Source: JAVBSN01 sp031556525 (GTDB lineage Bacteria; Bacillota; Clostridia; Lachnospirales; Lachnospiraceae). Taken from it: a stretch of DNA of 64,000 nt. A program made the translations under genes and the position numbers. The notes beneath the pieces were generated by a model, which did no database searches, was not told where the DNA came from, and saw nothing but the letters and a program-made list of their open reading frames with translations. The stretch lies in NCBI GenBank assembly GCA_031556525.1, contig JAVBSS010000014.1, forward strand, positions 1 to 64,000, given 5' to 3'. Below are positions 46,114-55,370 of this stretch, one piece after another. Each line of letters opens with the position of its first letter. Within the stretch, counting starts at the first letter, position 1.

Positions 46114-47646
46114 ATGTCAGCAAAGACTGGAACAAAAAAAATGTCAGGCAAAAAGCTTGCATTAATTATAAGCTTATCCGTGATAGGTGTAATTATTATA
46201 TTCTGTATAATAATTGGTGCCATTGCAAATAAAATAGTTGGAAGTATGGGGGCTTCTGTAGATGTTGTGAACCCAACTACGTCTAACATCTCATCAACCG
46301 TAAGTACAAGCGGTCTTGTATCAAGTGGAGATGTAACCTCATACACTTCTCCCGTTTCTGCATCAGTAAGCGAAGTAAACGTAAAGATTGGTCAAACAGT
46401 TAAAAAAGGTGATACTATTATAACTTTTGATACTTCTGATTTAGAGGATCAATATACTCAAGCTTCTTTATCTGCAAAGTCAACTTCTTTATCTAATCAA
46501 AGCACAATTGATAATTCCAATAAGACTAGCTCTGATATTGATAAAGCAAAAACTAATGTTACTAATCTAAAATCTCAAATTGCTACTCTTGAACAAGAAA
46601 TTACAACACTTCAAGGAAGTTATGCCGATGATGGAACTGAGGATTTATATATATCACTATCAGAAAAAAGAGCTACTTTAGCAACTGTACTTTCAGAGAT
46701 ACAAACTATTATTGAAACTAATCCTGAAGGAACAAATATATCTTCTAATCCAACATATACTGCAAAAATTGCAGAACGTGATGCATTGACAGCCGAGATT
46801 ACTAACCTTGAAAATATTATAGCTGCCACTCCAAGTGCTAATGCTCAAATAGATGCAGCTATATCACAAAAATATACCGAACTAGCCGAGCTAAAAGCTC
46901 AGCTTTCAACTCAAGAATCAATAGTAGAAAATGCTGAAGCTGGACTTCTTACCTCTACTCAAAGAGAGCAATTAAACGTTACTAACCAACTATCTTCTTT
47001 ACAAGTTGAAGCAGCAGCTACTTCTCTAGAAGAAGGAAAGGCTGGTATTGTAGCTGATAAAAACGGTATTATTACTTCACTTGATGTTATGAAAGGCTCT
47101 ACTACTGCACCTGGCATGCAAGTATACACCATTGCCGATACAAACAGTATTAAAGTTAGTGTTTCACTTTCAAAGAGAGATCTTGAATCAGTTGCACTTG
47201 GACAAACAGCAACTGTTACTATCTTAAATAAAGAATACGAAGGCGAAGTAACTTATATAAGTAAGGTCGCTAGTACAAGTGCTAACGGCGCCACTACCAT
47301 TGAAGCTGAAATAAGCATTACTAATCCTGATGATTCTATAATAATCGGTCTTGATGCTAAAGTTGTTATTAACACTGCTTCTCTAGAAAATGTATTAACT
47401 GTACCTAATATGTCTGTTAATGCCGATACCGAAGGCGTATTTGTATATATCGTAAAGGATAATTTAATTGCCAAACAATATGTTACTATAGGTATTAGTG
47501 ATATGGATAATACTGAAATTACCGACGGTCTTACATTTGATGATATGGTTATCACTTCTGTATCCGCTACTACTATCGAGGGTATGCCTGTTAATCCAAT
47601 ACTACCTACTGATACAGAATTAGACACTAAAAACAATAGCAAATAA
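46114..47646 (+). CDS. MacA-like periplasmic adaptor (HlyD family)
   Basis: 510 residues. N-terminal basic region, transmembrane helix at about 14-38, biotinyl-lipoyl-like half-motif VNVKIGQTVKKGDTIITFDTSDL near 88-110, a long coiled coil from about 130 to 305, a second lipoyl half, and a beta-barrel domain with LESVALGQTATV. It would bridge the ATPase/permease to substrate. AAGGAGGAATT precedes the ATG. Confidence 0.92.
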   Translation: MSAKTGTKKMSGKKLALIISLSVIGVIIIFCIIIGAIANKIVGSMGASVDVVNPTTSNISSTVSTSGLVSSGDVTSYTSPVSASVSEVNVKIGQTVKKGDTIITFDTSDLEDQYTQASLSAKSTSLSNQSTIDNSNKTSSDIDKAKTNVTNLKSQIATLEQEITTLQGSYADDGTEDLYISLSEKRATLATVLSEIQTIIETNPEGTNISSNPTYTAKIAERDALTAEITNLENIIAATPSANAQIDAAISQKYTELAELKAQLSTQESIVENAEAGLLTSTQREQLNVTNQLSSLQVEAAATSLEEGKAGIVADKNGIITSLDVMKGSTTAPGMQVYTIADTNSIKVSVSLSKRDLESVALGQTATVTILNKEYEGEVTYISKVASTSANGATTIEAEISITNPDDSIIIGLDAKVVINTASLENVLTVPNMSVNADTEGVFVYIVKDNLIAKQYVTIGISDMDNTEITDGLTFDDMVITSVSATTIEGMPVNPILPTDTELDTKNNSK

Positions 47647-47663
47647 CATTAGGAGGTTATAAT

Positions 47664-48896
47664 ATGTCACAACTTTATGAATATATAAAAATGGCATTCT
47701 TCAACATACTTTCTAATAAGATTCGTTCTTTCCTAACAATGCTTGGAATTATTATAGGTATATCTTCTGTTATACTTATTATGTCTATTGGAAACGGAGC
47801 TAAAGCAACTATTACCAAGCAACTAGATAGTATTGGCAGTGGTCAAATTGAAATTCTCGTCACTGATTATAGTTTTAGTATTACCAAAGATGACATTTCA
47901 TATATAGAAGAAAATATAGATGGAATTAAAGCCATTCATAAAGCCTCTTCTATACAAGGAAATGTATCTACGATAAAAGGTGAATTTGATATGTATGCTT
48001 ATGGTTGCACTGAGAATAATTACTTATTTGAGGCCTATAGTATTATAAGTAGGGGTAGATATTTCAATAAAGATGAATATGATGCTGGAAAATTAGTATG
48101 TTACATTAGTGAAGAAGATGCAATTAGATTATATGGTACAACCGATGTAATAGGTATGCCTATAGAGGCAAATCTTAATGGTCGCACATTAGAATATACC
48201 ATTATTGGTATAACTACCTTTGAGGAAGGAAACACCCTTGTAGCTTATTCTTACGAGAGTGCTCCAATATATTTGAATGTTCCGTTAACTTCTTTTGAAT
48301 ACTCTCTTGGTTATGAATATGAAGATTATTATTATATGACTTTCATTCCAGAAGACAATGTTGATTCCAAAGCAATATGCGATAAAATAATAAGTACTTT
48401 AGAATCACGACACAATTGCAAAGGTGAAGATGTCTACAGAGTTCAAAGCTTTAGCGATATGCTATCTACAATAAATACAGTTATAAATATGATAACCTTA
48501 TTTATATCATTAGTAGCTGCAATATCATTATTTGTAGGTGGTGTTGGTGTTATGAATATAATGCTTGTATCTGTAACAGAACGTACTAGAGAGATTGGTA
48601 TTAGAAAAGCACTTGGTGCAAAGACTGGTTCTATAATGCTTCAATTTTTATCAGAATCAGCAATTATAGCTATGCTTGGTGGTATACTCGGTATACTATC
48701 TGGGTTACTAGGCGCTTCAATAATTTGTGGAATAATAGGCATGGTATCTCCTACCTATGCATTCACTCCATCTATTAGCCCATCAGCCGTTATAATAACT
48801 ACACTATTCTCTTCTGCAGTTGGTATTTTCTTCGGTATATACCCTGCTAAGAAAGCAGCTAAGCTAAGTCCTATCGAAGCTCTAAGACGTGTATAA
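47664..48896 (+). CDS. MacB-like ABC transporter permease (FtsX family)
   Basis: 410 residues. N-terminal segment NKIRSFLTMLGIIIGISSVILIMSIGNGAK, a large extracytoplasmic domain, then three helices with VSVTERTREIGIRKALGA and the closing KKAAKLSPIEALRRV, typical of MacB/FtsX permeases. AGGAGG precedes the ATG, 17 bases after the adaptor. Substrate, e.g. a peptide or antimicrobial, is unknown. Confidence 0.93.
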   Translation: MSQLYEYIKMAFFNILSNKIRSFLTMLGIIIGISSVILIMSIGNGAKATITKQLDSIGSGQIEILVTDYSFSITKDDISYIEENIDGIKAIHKASSIQGNVSTIKGEFDMYAYGCTENNYLFEAYSIISRGRYFNKDEYDAGKLVCYISEEDAIRLYGTTDVIGMPIEANLNGRTLEYTIIGITTFEEGNTLVAYSYESAPIYLNVPLTSFEYSLGYEYEDYYYMTFIPEDNVDSKAICDKIISTLESRHNCKGEDVYRVQSFSDMLSTINTVINMITLFISLVAAISLFVGGVGVMNIMLVSVTERTREIGIRKALGAKTGSIMLQFLSESAIIAMLGGILGILSGLLGASIICGIIGMVSPTYAFTPSISPSAVIITTLFSSAVGIFFGIYPAKKAAKLSPIEALRRV

Positions 48897-48966
48897 TATG
48901 CTCTATATGCATAATTACTAAATAACAATATTATTACATGTAATTAAAGAAAGTTAATAATAAACA

Positions 48967-49000
48967 AGATGCCCTTTGTCAAACTTGACTTGGGGCATCT
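48967..49000 (+). terminator. Terminator of the MacAB-like operon
   Basis: Stem AGATGCCC (48967-48974) / GGGCATCT (48993-49000) with an inner GTCAA/TTGAC helix, followed by CTCTTTGTT. It may work in both directions, since hflX converges on it from the right. Confidence 0.75.
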
Positions 49001-49023
49001 CTCTTTGTTATTATATAATCATT

Positions 49024-50259
49024 TTATATTTTATCCTCATATATTGATTCAATATATGCCTTTACATATATTCCATCTTCTACATACTCTTCACTGATTA
49101 ATTGACCATATTTTCTAATAACTTGTATCTTACCTGCATCTTTAAAATCATATAGTTTTTCTATATATACTTTTTGCTCTTTCAGTATTGTCTCTACTGC
49201 TGATAACAAGTCATCTGTTCCCTCTTCACGAAGTGCTGACATAAATACAGTCTTATCTGCCTTTAGATCCTTTAATATAGGTTGCTCTGGCAATCTATCC
49301 ATTTTATTAAACGCGGTAATTATTGGTTTATCTCTTACATCTAGATTATCTAAAGTTTCATATACTGCATGCATTTGTTTCTCCATCTGTGGATTAGAAG
49401 CATCTACAACATGAATAATTATATCAGAATATTTTGCCTCTTCTAAAGTAGATCTAAATGCATTTACTAAATGATGAGGTAGCTTTCTAATAAATCCTAC
49501 CGTGTCAGTTAATAGTATCTCTTGTCCCTCGGGCAACTTAAGATTTCTTGTAGTTGGGTCAAGCGTTGCAAATAGTTTATCTTCTTCTAATACATTTGCA
49601 TTAGTCAACCTATTAAGTAATGTTGACTTACCTGCATTAGTATATCCTACTATACATACTACTGGAGATGTGTTTTTATCTCGTTGCTTACGCTGAACCA
49701 TTCTATGACGCTTTACATCTTCTAATTCTCTATTAAGCTGAGATATTCTATCTCTTATAATACGTTTATCAACCTCTAGCTTTTTCTCCCCTGGCCCTTT
49801 TGTTCCAATACCACCACCTAAACGCGAAAGCGATATTCCAAAACCAGTCAACCTTGATGTCCTATATTTAAGTTGTGCCAATTCTACTTGTATCTTACCT
49901 TCTTTTGTTGATGCCCTACTAGCGAATATATCTAGTATAATTAGCGTTCTATCCATTATTTTAATGTCTAGAGCCTCTTCAAGGTTCCTAATTTGAATAG
50001 GTGATAATTCGTCATCACACACAATACCAGTAGCATCTGTCATTATGATTTCTGTTCTAACTTCATCTATCTTACCTTTACCGATATATGTCCCATTATT
50101 TATAGATATTCTATTCTGAACTATTCTACCTACAACTTCTGCACCCGCTGTATTTACTAATTCCTCGAGTTCATCTAGAGATTCCTGCGTATCATCCATA
50201 TCACTTAGACTTACTCCAACTAATATTACCTTTTCCATAACTTTTTCAGTTTCTATCAT
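49024..50259 (-). CDS. hflX: Ribosome-splitting GTPase HflX
   Basis: 411 residues. The HflX N-terminal domain is followed by GFGISLSRLGGGIGTKGPGEKKLEVDKR, a coiled coil, and the G domain with GYTNAGKST near residue 208, DTVGFIRKLPHHLV and NKMD. HflX rescues stalled ribosomes under stress. AAAGGAA precedes the ATG; the terminator-like hairpin 50279-50304 separates it from the TPR gene upstream. Confidence 0.96.
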   Translation of the reverse strand: MIETEKVMEKVILVGVSLSDMDDTQESLDELEELVNTAGAEVVGRIVQNRISINNGTYIGKGKIDEVRTEIIMTDATGIVCDDELSPIQIRNLEEALDIKIMDRTLIILDIFASRASTKEGKIQVELAQLKYRTSRLTGFGISLSRLGGGIGTKGPGEKKLEVDKRIIRDRISQLNRELEDVKRHRMVQRKQRDKNTSPVVCIVGYTNAGKSTLLNRLTNANVLEEDKLFATLDPTTRNLKLPEGQEILLTDTVGFIRKLPHHLVNAFRSTLEEAKYSDIIIHVVDASNPQMEKQMHAVYETLDNLDVRDKPIITAFNKMDRLPEQPILKDLKADKTVFMSALREEGTDDLLSAVETILKEQKVYIEKLYDFKDAGKIQVIRKYGQLISEEYVEDGIYVKAYIESIYEDKI

Positions 50260-50278
50260 ATATTTTCCTTTCGTCTAA

Positions 50279-50304
50279 AAAACCTGCAAATCATTGCAGG
50301 TTTT
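50279..50304 (-). terminator. Hairpin terminator between the TPR gene and hflX
   Basis: Stem AAAACCTGCAA (50279-50289) / TTGCAGGTTTT (50294-50304), loop of 4, ending in TTTT on the reverse strand. It lies 15 bases after the stop of the TPR gene at 50319. Confidence 0.85.
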
Positions 50305-50318
50305 AATTATCTTAATAA

Positions 50319-51125
50319 TTACACTCTTGTATATAGAAAATCATACTCCTTATTTCCATCTTCATCATCTGGAAATTCCTCAAGAAACTTCTCTACCTTA
50401 TCAAATGCTTCCTTGTAATCTGCCATATACTCATAGTATGCTATTTCATTTAATAATAATTCACGTCTATAAGTCTTATCCTCTAAATTAAGACCATTTC
50501 TAACATAGTCTATAGCCTTTGAATATTCACCTAGATTCATGTATGCTGTCGCATACTGTGAATCAGTAAAGCTAGTCTCACCATACACGGCTATATATTT
50601 CTCAAAATTATCAAACATATTTTGATATTCGCCCTTTAGTCCATAACAACTTCCTACAAACACATATAGATTATCATATCCTCGGTTTATAGCTTCATTC
50701 ATGGTCTTAATTGCCTTATCATATTCACCATTTTGATATGCAATGAATGCTATTGTAAGTTCTTGATAGAATAACGTATTCTCATAATTCATTCCGTCAT
50801 CTATTAAAATATTGTATTGATCTAGTGCTTTATCATATTGACCTGTATGCAAATAGCTCTCTGCCAAATAATATCTTATATCTAAATCGATATCTTCCGC
50901 AAACCATTGTTCTTCCTCTAATGCGCTATTATACCATTCTATGGCTTTATCATATTCTCCATTATTGCTACACTCTATTCCTTCACTTCTGTATGTTTTC
51001 TTAGATGAAGTCATTCCCATGTATACAACTATTCCTGCTATGACAAGTGCTACTACAATAAATATACCGAATATATTTCCGCCACTTCTTTTATGTCTTC
51101 GCCTTCTATTACTTCGTCTTCCCAT
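50319..51125 (-). CDS. TPR-repeat membrane protein
   Basis: 268 residues from the ATG at 51125; longer start at 51152 lies inside the promoter, and GGAGG stands 9 bases before the chosen one. Very basic N-terminus (GRRSNRRRRHKRS), one TM helix at about 22-45, then repeated TPR units such as YDKAIEWYNSALEE and YDKALDQYNILID. Topology predicts the repeats outside the cell. Likely a scaffold; next to the second ECF unit but with its own promoter. Confidence 0.85.
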   Translation of the reverse strand: MGRRSNRRRRHKRSGGNIFGIFIVVALVIAGIVVYMGMTSSKKTYRSEGIECSNNGEYDKAIEWYNSALEEEQWFAEDIDLDIRYYLAESYLHTGQYDKALDQYNILIDDGMNYENTLFYQELTIAFIAYQNGEYDKAIKTMNEAINRGYDNLYVFVGSCYGLKGEYQNMFDNFEKYIAVYGETSFTDSQYATAYMNLGEYSKAIDYVRNGLNLEDKTYRRELLLNEIAYYEYMADYKEAFDKVEKFLEEFPDDEDGNKEYDFLYTRV

Positions 51126-51150
51126 TTCATGATTCCTCCACACGACCTCC

Positions 51151-51179
51151 ATTATACTATAATTCGTATTTTGTTACAA
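51151..51179 (-). promoter_or_regulatory. Promoter of the TPR gene
   Basis: -35 TTGTAA (51179-51174), 17-base spacer, -10 TATAAT (51156-51151), 25 bases before the ATG at 51125. Confidence 0.6.
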
Positions 51180-51212
51180 CACATTCGTGTTCAATGGAAT
51201 TCTACATGATTT

Positions 51213-51926
51213 TCAATTATTTTTATCTTTAACAAATGTCTTTATTGCTTTAGTAAACTCTGATTTTGATACCTCTCCAGATGTTATTTTATAAAAAATA
51301 TCATCTATATTAAAACATGCTACATATATCTGATTCTCGCCGTCATATCCACAATATACATCTACACCAAATATTTCATTAGCCTTCGCACCTTTAAGTG
51401 GTATTACGGTATTATCTACTCCTATTCCGATATCCAATGTATAATTTCCATAATCAACTGCCAGCTCACCTACTATATTGTTTTCATTCGAATTTATTAT
51501 AGATGCTTTAGTGTCAACTATAGTATATCCTCCTATAGCATCAACACTTAATATATCCGAACCAAATTCTTCTTCAAACTCTTCCATACTTACTTCATAT
51601 TTTCCAATTCCCATCGTTCCAAAATGCAAATAATCTGTATCTTGAACTTCAGAATTCATATCCTCGTACTTTATACTATTATTAACACCCCATATACCTC
51701 CAATTGCAAACACCATCAACAGTGCCGCTGCAATTCCTATATATCTATAACTTTTCCGTAAATTATAGACATTATTACTTCTAACCTTATCTGTCTTCTC
51801 GTCTACATTCGTGTTGCTTATATCATCATTTTCCTGCATGGCTTCACGCATTTTTTCTTTGGTTTGTTGAATAAGCTCAGCAGATGCATGTTGCGAATCA
51901 ACTACCTTAATATATGACTCTTTCAT
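51213..51926 (-). CDS. Probable anti-sigma factor (single-TM)
   Basis: 237 residues. Cytoplasmic N-terminal region of about 60 residues, transmembrane helix near 63-84 (YIGIAAALLMVFAIGGIWGV), then an outside domain that ends in a calmodulin-like-looking beta pattern without known motif. It starts one base after the stop of the sigma gene with AAAAGGAG, the usual anti-sigma arrangement. The zinc motif of typical ASDs is absent, so it belongs to a different anti-sigma subgroup, and the role is inferred from position. Confidence 0.7.
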   Translation of the reverse strand: MKESYIKVVDSQHASAELIQQTKEKMREAMQENDDISNTNVDEKTDKVRSNNVYNLRKSYRYIGIAAALLMVFAIGGIWGVNNSIKYEDMNSEVQDTDYLHFGTMGIGKYEVSMEEFEEEFGSDILSVDAIGGYTIVDTKASIINSNENNIVGELAVDYGNYTLDIGIGVDNTVIPLKGAKANEIFGVDVYCGYDGENQIYVACFNIDDIFYKITSGEVSKSEFTKAIKTFVKDKNN

Positions 51927-51927
51927 A

Positions 51928-52440
51928 TTAGAAGTCTCCTTTTAATTTTGCTTTTAAAAGCTCTCTCCCCCTAAAAAGTTGAGATTTTACTGTACTTTCC
52001 TTCTTATCTAGTGCCGCTCCAATCTCTTTTATAGATAATTGTTCATAATAAAACAAATGAATTATAACTCTATATTTTTCAGGCAGTTCTTGTACCCTTG
52101 TATATACTACATTGTCTTCATTCTCTACTTTTTCCAGTTCAGAATCTTCATGTCCTAATCTATCATATTGTTCTTCACTAAACCCTCCAACATTTTTATT
52201 CCAATAGTTGGTAAAATGTGTTTTCGAGCAATTTATAGTAACCCTTATCAACCAGGCCTTTATATGCTCTTCGGATTTTAATGTGTGTATATATTTCACC
52301 AACCTTACAAAAACCTCTTGAAATACATCATCTGCATCCTCTCGGTTTTTAACTTCTGAAAGTGCTATTCTATATACCATATCTGCATATCTATCTACTA
52401 TAGAATCAAGATTCATGACTATATCATCTTGTTTACTCAT
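51928..52440 (-). CDS. ECF RNA polymerase sigma factor
   Basis: 170 residues from ATG 52440; the longer frame to 52524 includes the AAGGAG ribosome binding site and the promoter. Region 2 MVYRIALSEVKNREDADDVFQEVFVRLVKY and region 4 KYRVIIHLFYYEQLSIKEIGAALDKKESTVKSQLFRGRELLK are clear. Its partner anti-sigma lies 1 base downstream. Regulon may include the upstream paralog array, though I see no matching promoter there. Confidence 0.95.
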   Translation of the reverse strand: MSKQDDIVMNLDSIVDRYADMVYRIALSEVKNREDADDVFQEVFVRLVKYIHTLKSEEHIKAWLIRVTINCSKTHFTNYWNKNVGGFSEEQYDRLGHEDSELEKVENEDNVVYTRVQELPEKYRVIIHLFYYEQLSIKEIGAALDKKESTVKSQLFRGRELLKAKLKGDF

Positions 52441-52479
52441 AAGTCTCTCCTTAGAATAATTGTCATATATATAATCCAC

Positions 52480-52509
52480 ATAACGTTGATTATATATGAA
52501 TATTTTCAA
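52480..52509 (-). promoter_or_regulatory. Putative ECF-type promoter of the second sigma operon
   Basis: Reverse strand TTGAAA (52509-52504), 18-base spacer, CGTTAT (52485-52480), 40 bases before the start codon. It shares 11 of 12 box bases and the exact spacing with the motif before the first sigma gene. Confidence 0.5.
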
Positions 52510-52576
52510 TCTATAGTATATCATATCATATTTTTTAATGCACTATTAAATCCTCCTAATATTAATACTATTGGCC

Positions 52577-52613
52577 AAAAAAAAGGTTGCAGTTTTTATT
52601 TCAACTGCAACCT
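52577..52613 (-). terminator. Strong terminator of the five-paralog array
   Basis: Stem AGGTTGCAGTT (52584-52594) / AACTGCAACCT (52603-52613) with a run of eight T on the reverse strand. The same stem core recurs at 54433-54461. Confidence 0.92.
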
Positions 52614-52636
52614 AAAAATTATTATTTTAATTTTAT

Positions 52637-53449
52637 TTATTCTTTCAGTTTAAACTTAGATGTTGTCGTTGGTGCTGATTCATCATTGACTGTTTGTTTT
52701 TCATTTTCTTCTATAAAATCAATACTATCATTATAGCTACTCGAAGGATTATAGACCACTGAAACTTCTTTTCTATTTTTACGCCAGATTTTATTTATAA
52801 TATCAATAATTATTATTAATGTTGATATTGCTAATAAAATACTTCCCATTCGTATTCTTGAATTTGACATGCTTGCCTCTTCTGCATCAATATAATATGG
52901 TACTATATATTTACTACATTCTGCTGTTGAATTAGTACCAAGGTATGATTTCATATATTTATATATCTCTTTCTCTTGTGTTGGAGTATATTTTTTCAAC
53001 TTACCTTGTATAACTAACGTAGGACTATTATCCATATTTTTTATATAACCTAATAACAATCGTCTTGTATCATCTGTTATTTTATCCATTTTAGAGAAGT
53101 CTACTGCATTTACATATACTCCTATGTATTTCTCATTACCATTTTCATTAAGCCCTACTGGCACTAAATACATTGCTCCTTCTGCCACTGTTCCATCTGC
53201 AGGATTCATCGCATATTTACTAATAAAACCTATAGAATAACATACTTCTCCATTTACATATAATCCGCTATCAAACTCATTATATTTCATATAATTAAAA
53301 TCTTTATCAACATCTTCAGGAGGCTTGCCAATTACCCCTTCAATTAATAACCATAATCCTGGCAAAAACATAAACATCATTAAATAATATATTTTATATC
53401 TTTTAAAATATTCTTTCCATGCTTGAAAATATAATTTATATCTTTCCAT
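52637..53449 (-). CDS. Paralog 1 of a two-TM array family
   Basis: 270 residues. TM helix at about 21-39 after a basic start, an outside domain containing DFNYMKYNEFDSGLYVNGEVCYS, YLVPVGLNENGNEKYIGVYV and SYLGTNSTAECSKYIVPYYID, TM2 near 200-220, and a polar tail ending SKFKLKE. These blocks are shared with the four other members to 57.07 kb. I do not recognise the family. Its last 33 coding bases up to SK are identical to those of paralog 2, indicating recent duplication or conversion. Extracytoplasmic role likely. Confidence 0.8.
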   Translation of the reverse strand: MERYKLYFQAWKEYFKRYKIYYLMMFMFLPGLWLLIEGVIGKPPEDVDKDFNYMKYNEFDSGLYVNGEVCYSIGFISKYAMNPADGTVAEGAMYLVPVGLNENGNEKYIGVYVNAVDFSKMDKITDDTRRLLLGYIKNMDNSPTLVIQGKLKKYTPTQEKEIYKYMKSYLGTNSTAECSKYIVPYYIDAEEASMSNSRIRMGSILLAISTLIIIIDIINKIWRKNRKEVSVVYNPSSSYNDSIDFIEENEKQTVNDESAPTTTSKFKLKE

Positions 53450-53463
53450 ATACCCTATTTCAC

Positions 53464-54321
53464 CTATTCTTTTAACTTAAATTTAGATGTTGTCGTTGGT
53501 GCTGATTCATCATTGGCGGTTTGTTTTTCATTTTTTTCTTTATAATCATTATTCTGATTATAACTATATGTATTATCACTACTATCTGAGTAATCACTTA
53601 TGCTATCTCTATATCCAAGACTATAACTATTTGAAGGATTATAGCTCATTAAAGCTTTTGCACTCTTTTTACCTTCTACAAAATATTTAATCTTACCAAT
53701 TATTATTGGTGTTGATATTATTAAAAAAATAACTCCTATTAATAATTTTATATTTGCATTTTTCGTCCCTTCGCTGTCAATATAATATGGCAATATATAT
53801 TTATCACACTCTGCTGTTGACTTAGTACCAAGGTATGATTTCATATATTCATACATAAATCTCTCTTCTTCTATGGTATATTTTTTCAACTTACCTTCTA
53901 CAACCAATGTCGGACTATCTCCCATACTTTTTGTCTTACCTGATAACCATTGAATCGTACTATTTGTTATTTTATCCATTGTAGAAAAATCTAGTGTAGA
54001 TATAAATACTCCGATATACTTCTCATTACCATTTTCATTAAGTCCTATCGGGACTAAATATATCCCCCCAGATTTAACTAATGTAGAACTTTTAACCATT
54101 AACTCTTTTTCAGCAAAACAACCTATAGAGTAATTTATCTCTCCACTTACAAACAAATCACTTTCATATTCATTGAATTTCATATAATTAAAATCTTTAT
54201 CCATTTCTTCAAAGCTCTTATCTTCTATTCCAGAAGTTATTAATATTAACCCTGATATAAATATATTAATTATAACAATACCTATATTAAATTTAATAAA
54301 ATAGTTTATATATTTTTTCAT
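53464..54321 (-). CDS. Paralog 2 of the two-TM array family
   Basis: 285 residues from ATG 54321 (longer TTG frame to 54342 rejected; GGGAAAGGGAAT precedes the ATG). TM1 about 12-34, outside domain with DFNYMKFNEYESDLFVSGEINYS, YLVPIGLNENGNEKYIGVFI, SMGDSPTLVVEGKLKKY and SYLGTKSTAECDKYILPYYID, TM2, then a tail rich in Ser/Tyr/Asn (SYSLGYRDSISDYSDSSDNT-type) ending SKFKLKE. Followed by paralog 1 after 14 bases. Its upstream neighbour is separated by a terminator-like hairpin. Confidence 0.82.
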   Translation of the reverse strand: MKKYINYFIKFNIGIVIINIFISGLILITSGIEDKSFEEMDKDFNYMKFNEYESDLFVSGEINYSIGCFAEKELMVKSSTLVKSGGIYLVPIGLNENGNEKYIGVFISTLDFSTMDKITNSTIQWLSGKTKSMGDSPTLVVEGKLKKYTIEEERFMYEYMKSYLGTKSTAECDKYILPYYIDSEGTKNANIKLLIGVIFLIISTPIIIGKIKYFVEGKKSAKALMSYNPSNSYSLGYRDSISDYSDSSDNTYSYNQNNDYKEKNEKQTANDESAPTTTSKFKLKE

Positions 54322-54432
54322 ATTCCCTTTCCCCACTATCAATATTAGTATATTTTCTATTACATATTTTTTCTATTATTCTTAACACTAAGAAATTTCT
54401 ATCTTCTTTAATTCAGATTCAATATATTATAA

Positions 54433-54461
54433 AGGTTGCAGATATATTTCAACTGCAACCT
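54433..54461 (-). terminator. Terminator-like hairpin between paralogs 3 and 2
   Basis: Stem AGGTTGCAG (54433-54441) / CTGCAACCT (54453-54461), loop of 11, T run weak. It copies the core of the stem at 52584-52613, so it was probably duplicated with the genes. Confidence 0.7.
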
Positions 54462-54474
54462 AAAACTTTATATA

Positions 54475-55293
54475 TTATTTAAATCTAGAATCTTCATTAT
54501 CTTCAAATGTTGTATTTTCGTTATTATACTGATTATCATTATATGTATAGTTATCTGTAGAATTATTAGTATCTGGTGTATTCATATTTCCATAACCATC
54601 ATTGCCATAAGAATTATTATAAGAAACAACATCATCATCTTTACGTCTTCCACCAAGAGCTGCTATAGCAAATACTATAAGTATTATTAATCCTATTCCT
54701 GTGAATATTCCACCTAATAGTATCTGGACTCCTGATGTTCCTGATGCTTTATAATCTACGAAGTATGGTATTATATAATTATCACATTCAGATTGTGAAG
54801 TTGTTCCAAGATACCACTCCATATATTCGTATAAATATCCCATTTCATCTGATTCATAGGCTTTTAATTTACCACTTATTTGAATTTCAGGAATTGCAGC
54901 CATTTCTTCCACTTCACCAGTCTCATCAAACAAATAATCAAATGTAGCTGTTGTAATCTCATCAAAGTCATCAAATTTGCTAGCAGGAACAAACACACCT
55001 AAATATTTTTCAGTTTCTTCATCAAATGCTACTGGTATTAAATATGTCCTACCTGTTATAGATGATTTTCCATCCCTAGTAGTCTCTTCTTCCTCGAAAT
55101 AATCCATTACAAAGCAAACTTCACCGTTTACATATTTGCCTTTTGCAAATTCACTAGATGCCATATAGTTGAAATCATTTTTTGTAGTCTCACTACTAAG
55201 TTTTGCAATACATCCTGGTACTAAAATGCAAAGTCCTACTATTAAAAATATAACTCCATTTAAAAAAGTTTTAAATCCTCTACCTCTGTTCAT
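54475..55293 (-). CDS. Paralog 3 of the two-TM array family
   Basis: 272 residues from ATG 55293 (AGGAGA at 6 bases; longer frame to 55308 contains it). TM1 at about 9-29, DFNYMASSEFAKGKYVNGEVCF, YLIPVAFDEETEKYLGVFV, EWYLGTTSQSECDNYIIPYFVD, TM2 near 200-222, and a Asn/Asp/Tyr-rich tail. It ends DSRFK, a shortened form of the SKFKLKE end of the other members. A separate promoter is not evident; a hairpin follows the stop. Confidence 0.8.
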   Translation of the reverse strand: MNRGRGFKTFLNGVIFLIVGLCILVPGCIAKLSSETTKNDFNYMASSEFAKGKYVNGEVCFVMDYFEEEETTRDGKSSITGRTYLIPVAFDEETEKYLGVFVPASKFDDFDEITTATFDYLFDETGEVEEMAAIPEIQISGKLKAYESDEMGYLYEYMEWYLGTTSQSECDNYIIPYFVDYKASGTSGVQILLGGIFTGIGLIILIVFAIAALGGRRKDDDVVSYNNSYGNDGYGNMNTPDTNNSTDNYTYNDNQYNNENTTFEDNEDSRFK

Positions 55294-55370
55294 CCTTATT
55301 CTCCTCATCTTTTGTGTGTTTTTATCTTCTTAATTGTTTCATCTATAATACTTATCACCAACCCAAAAGG

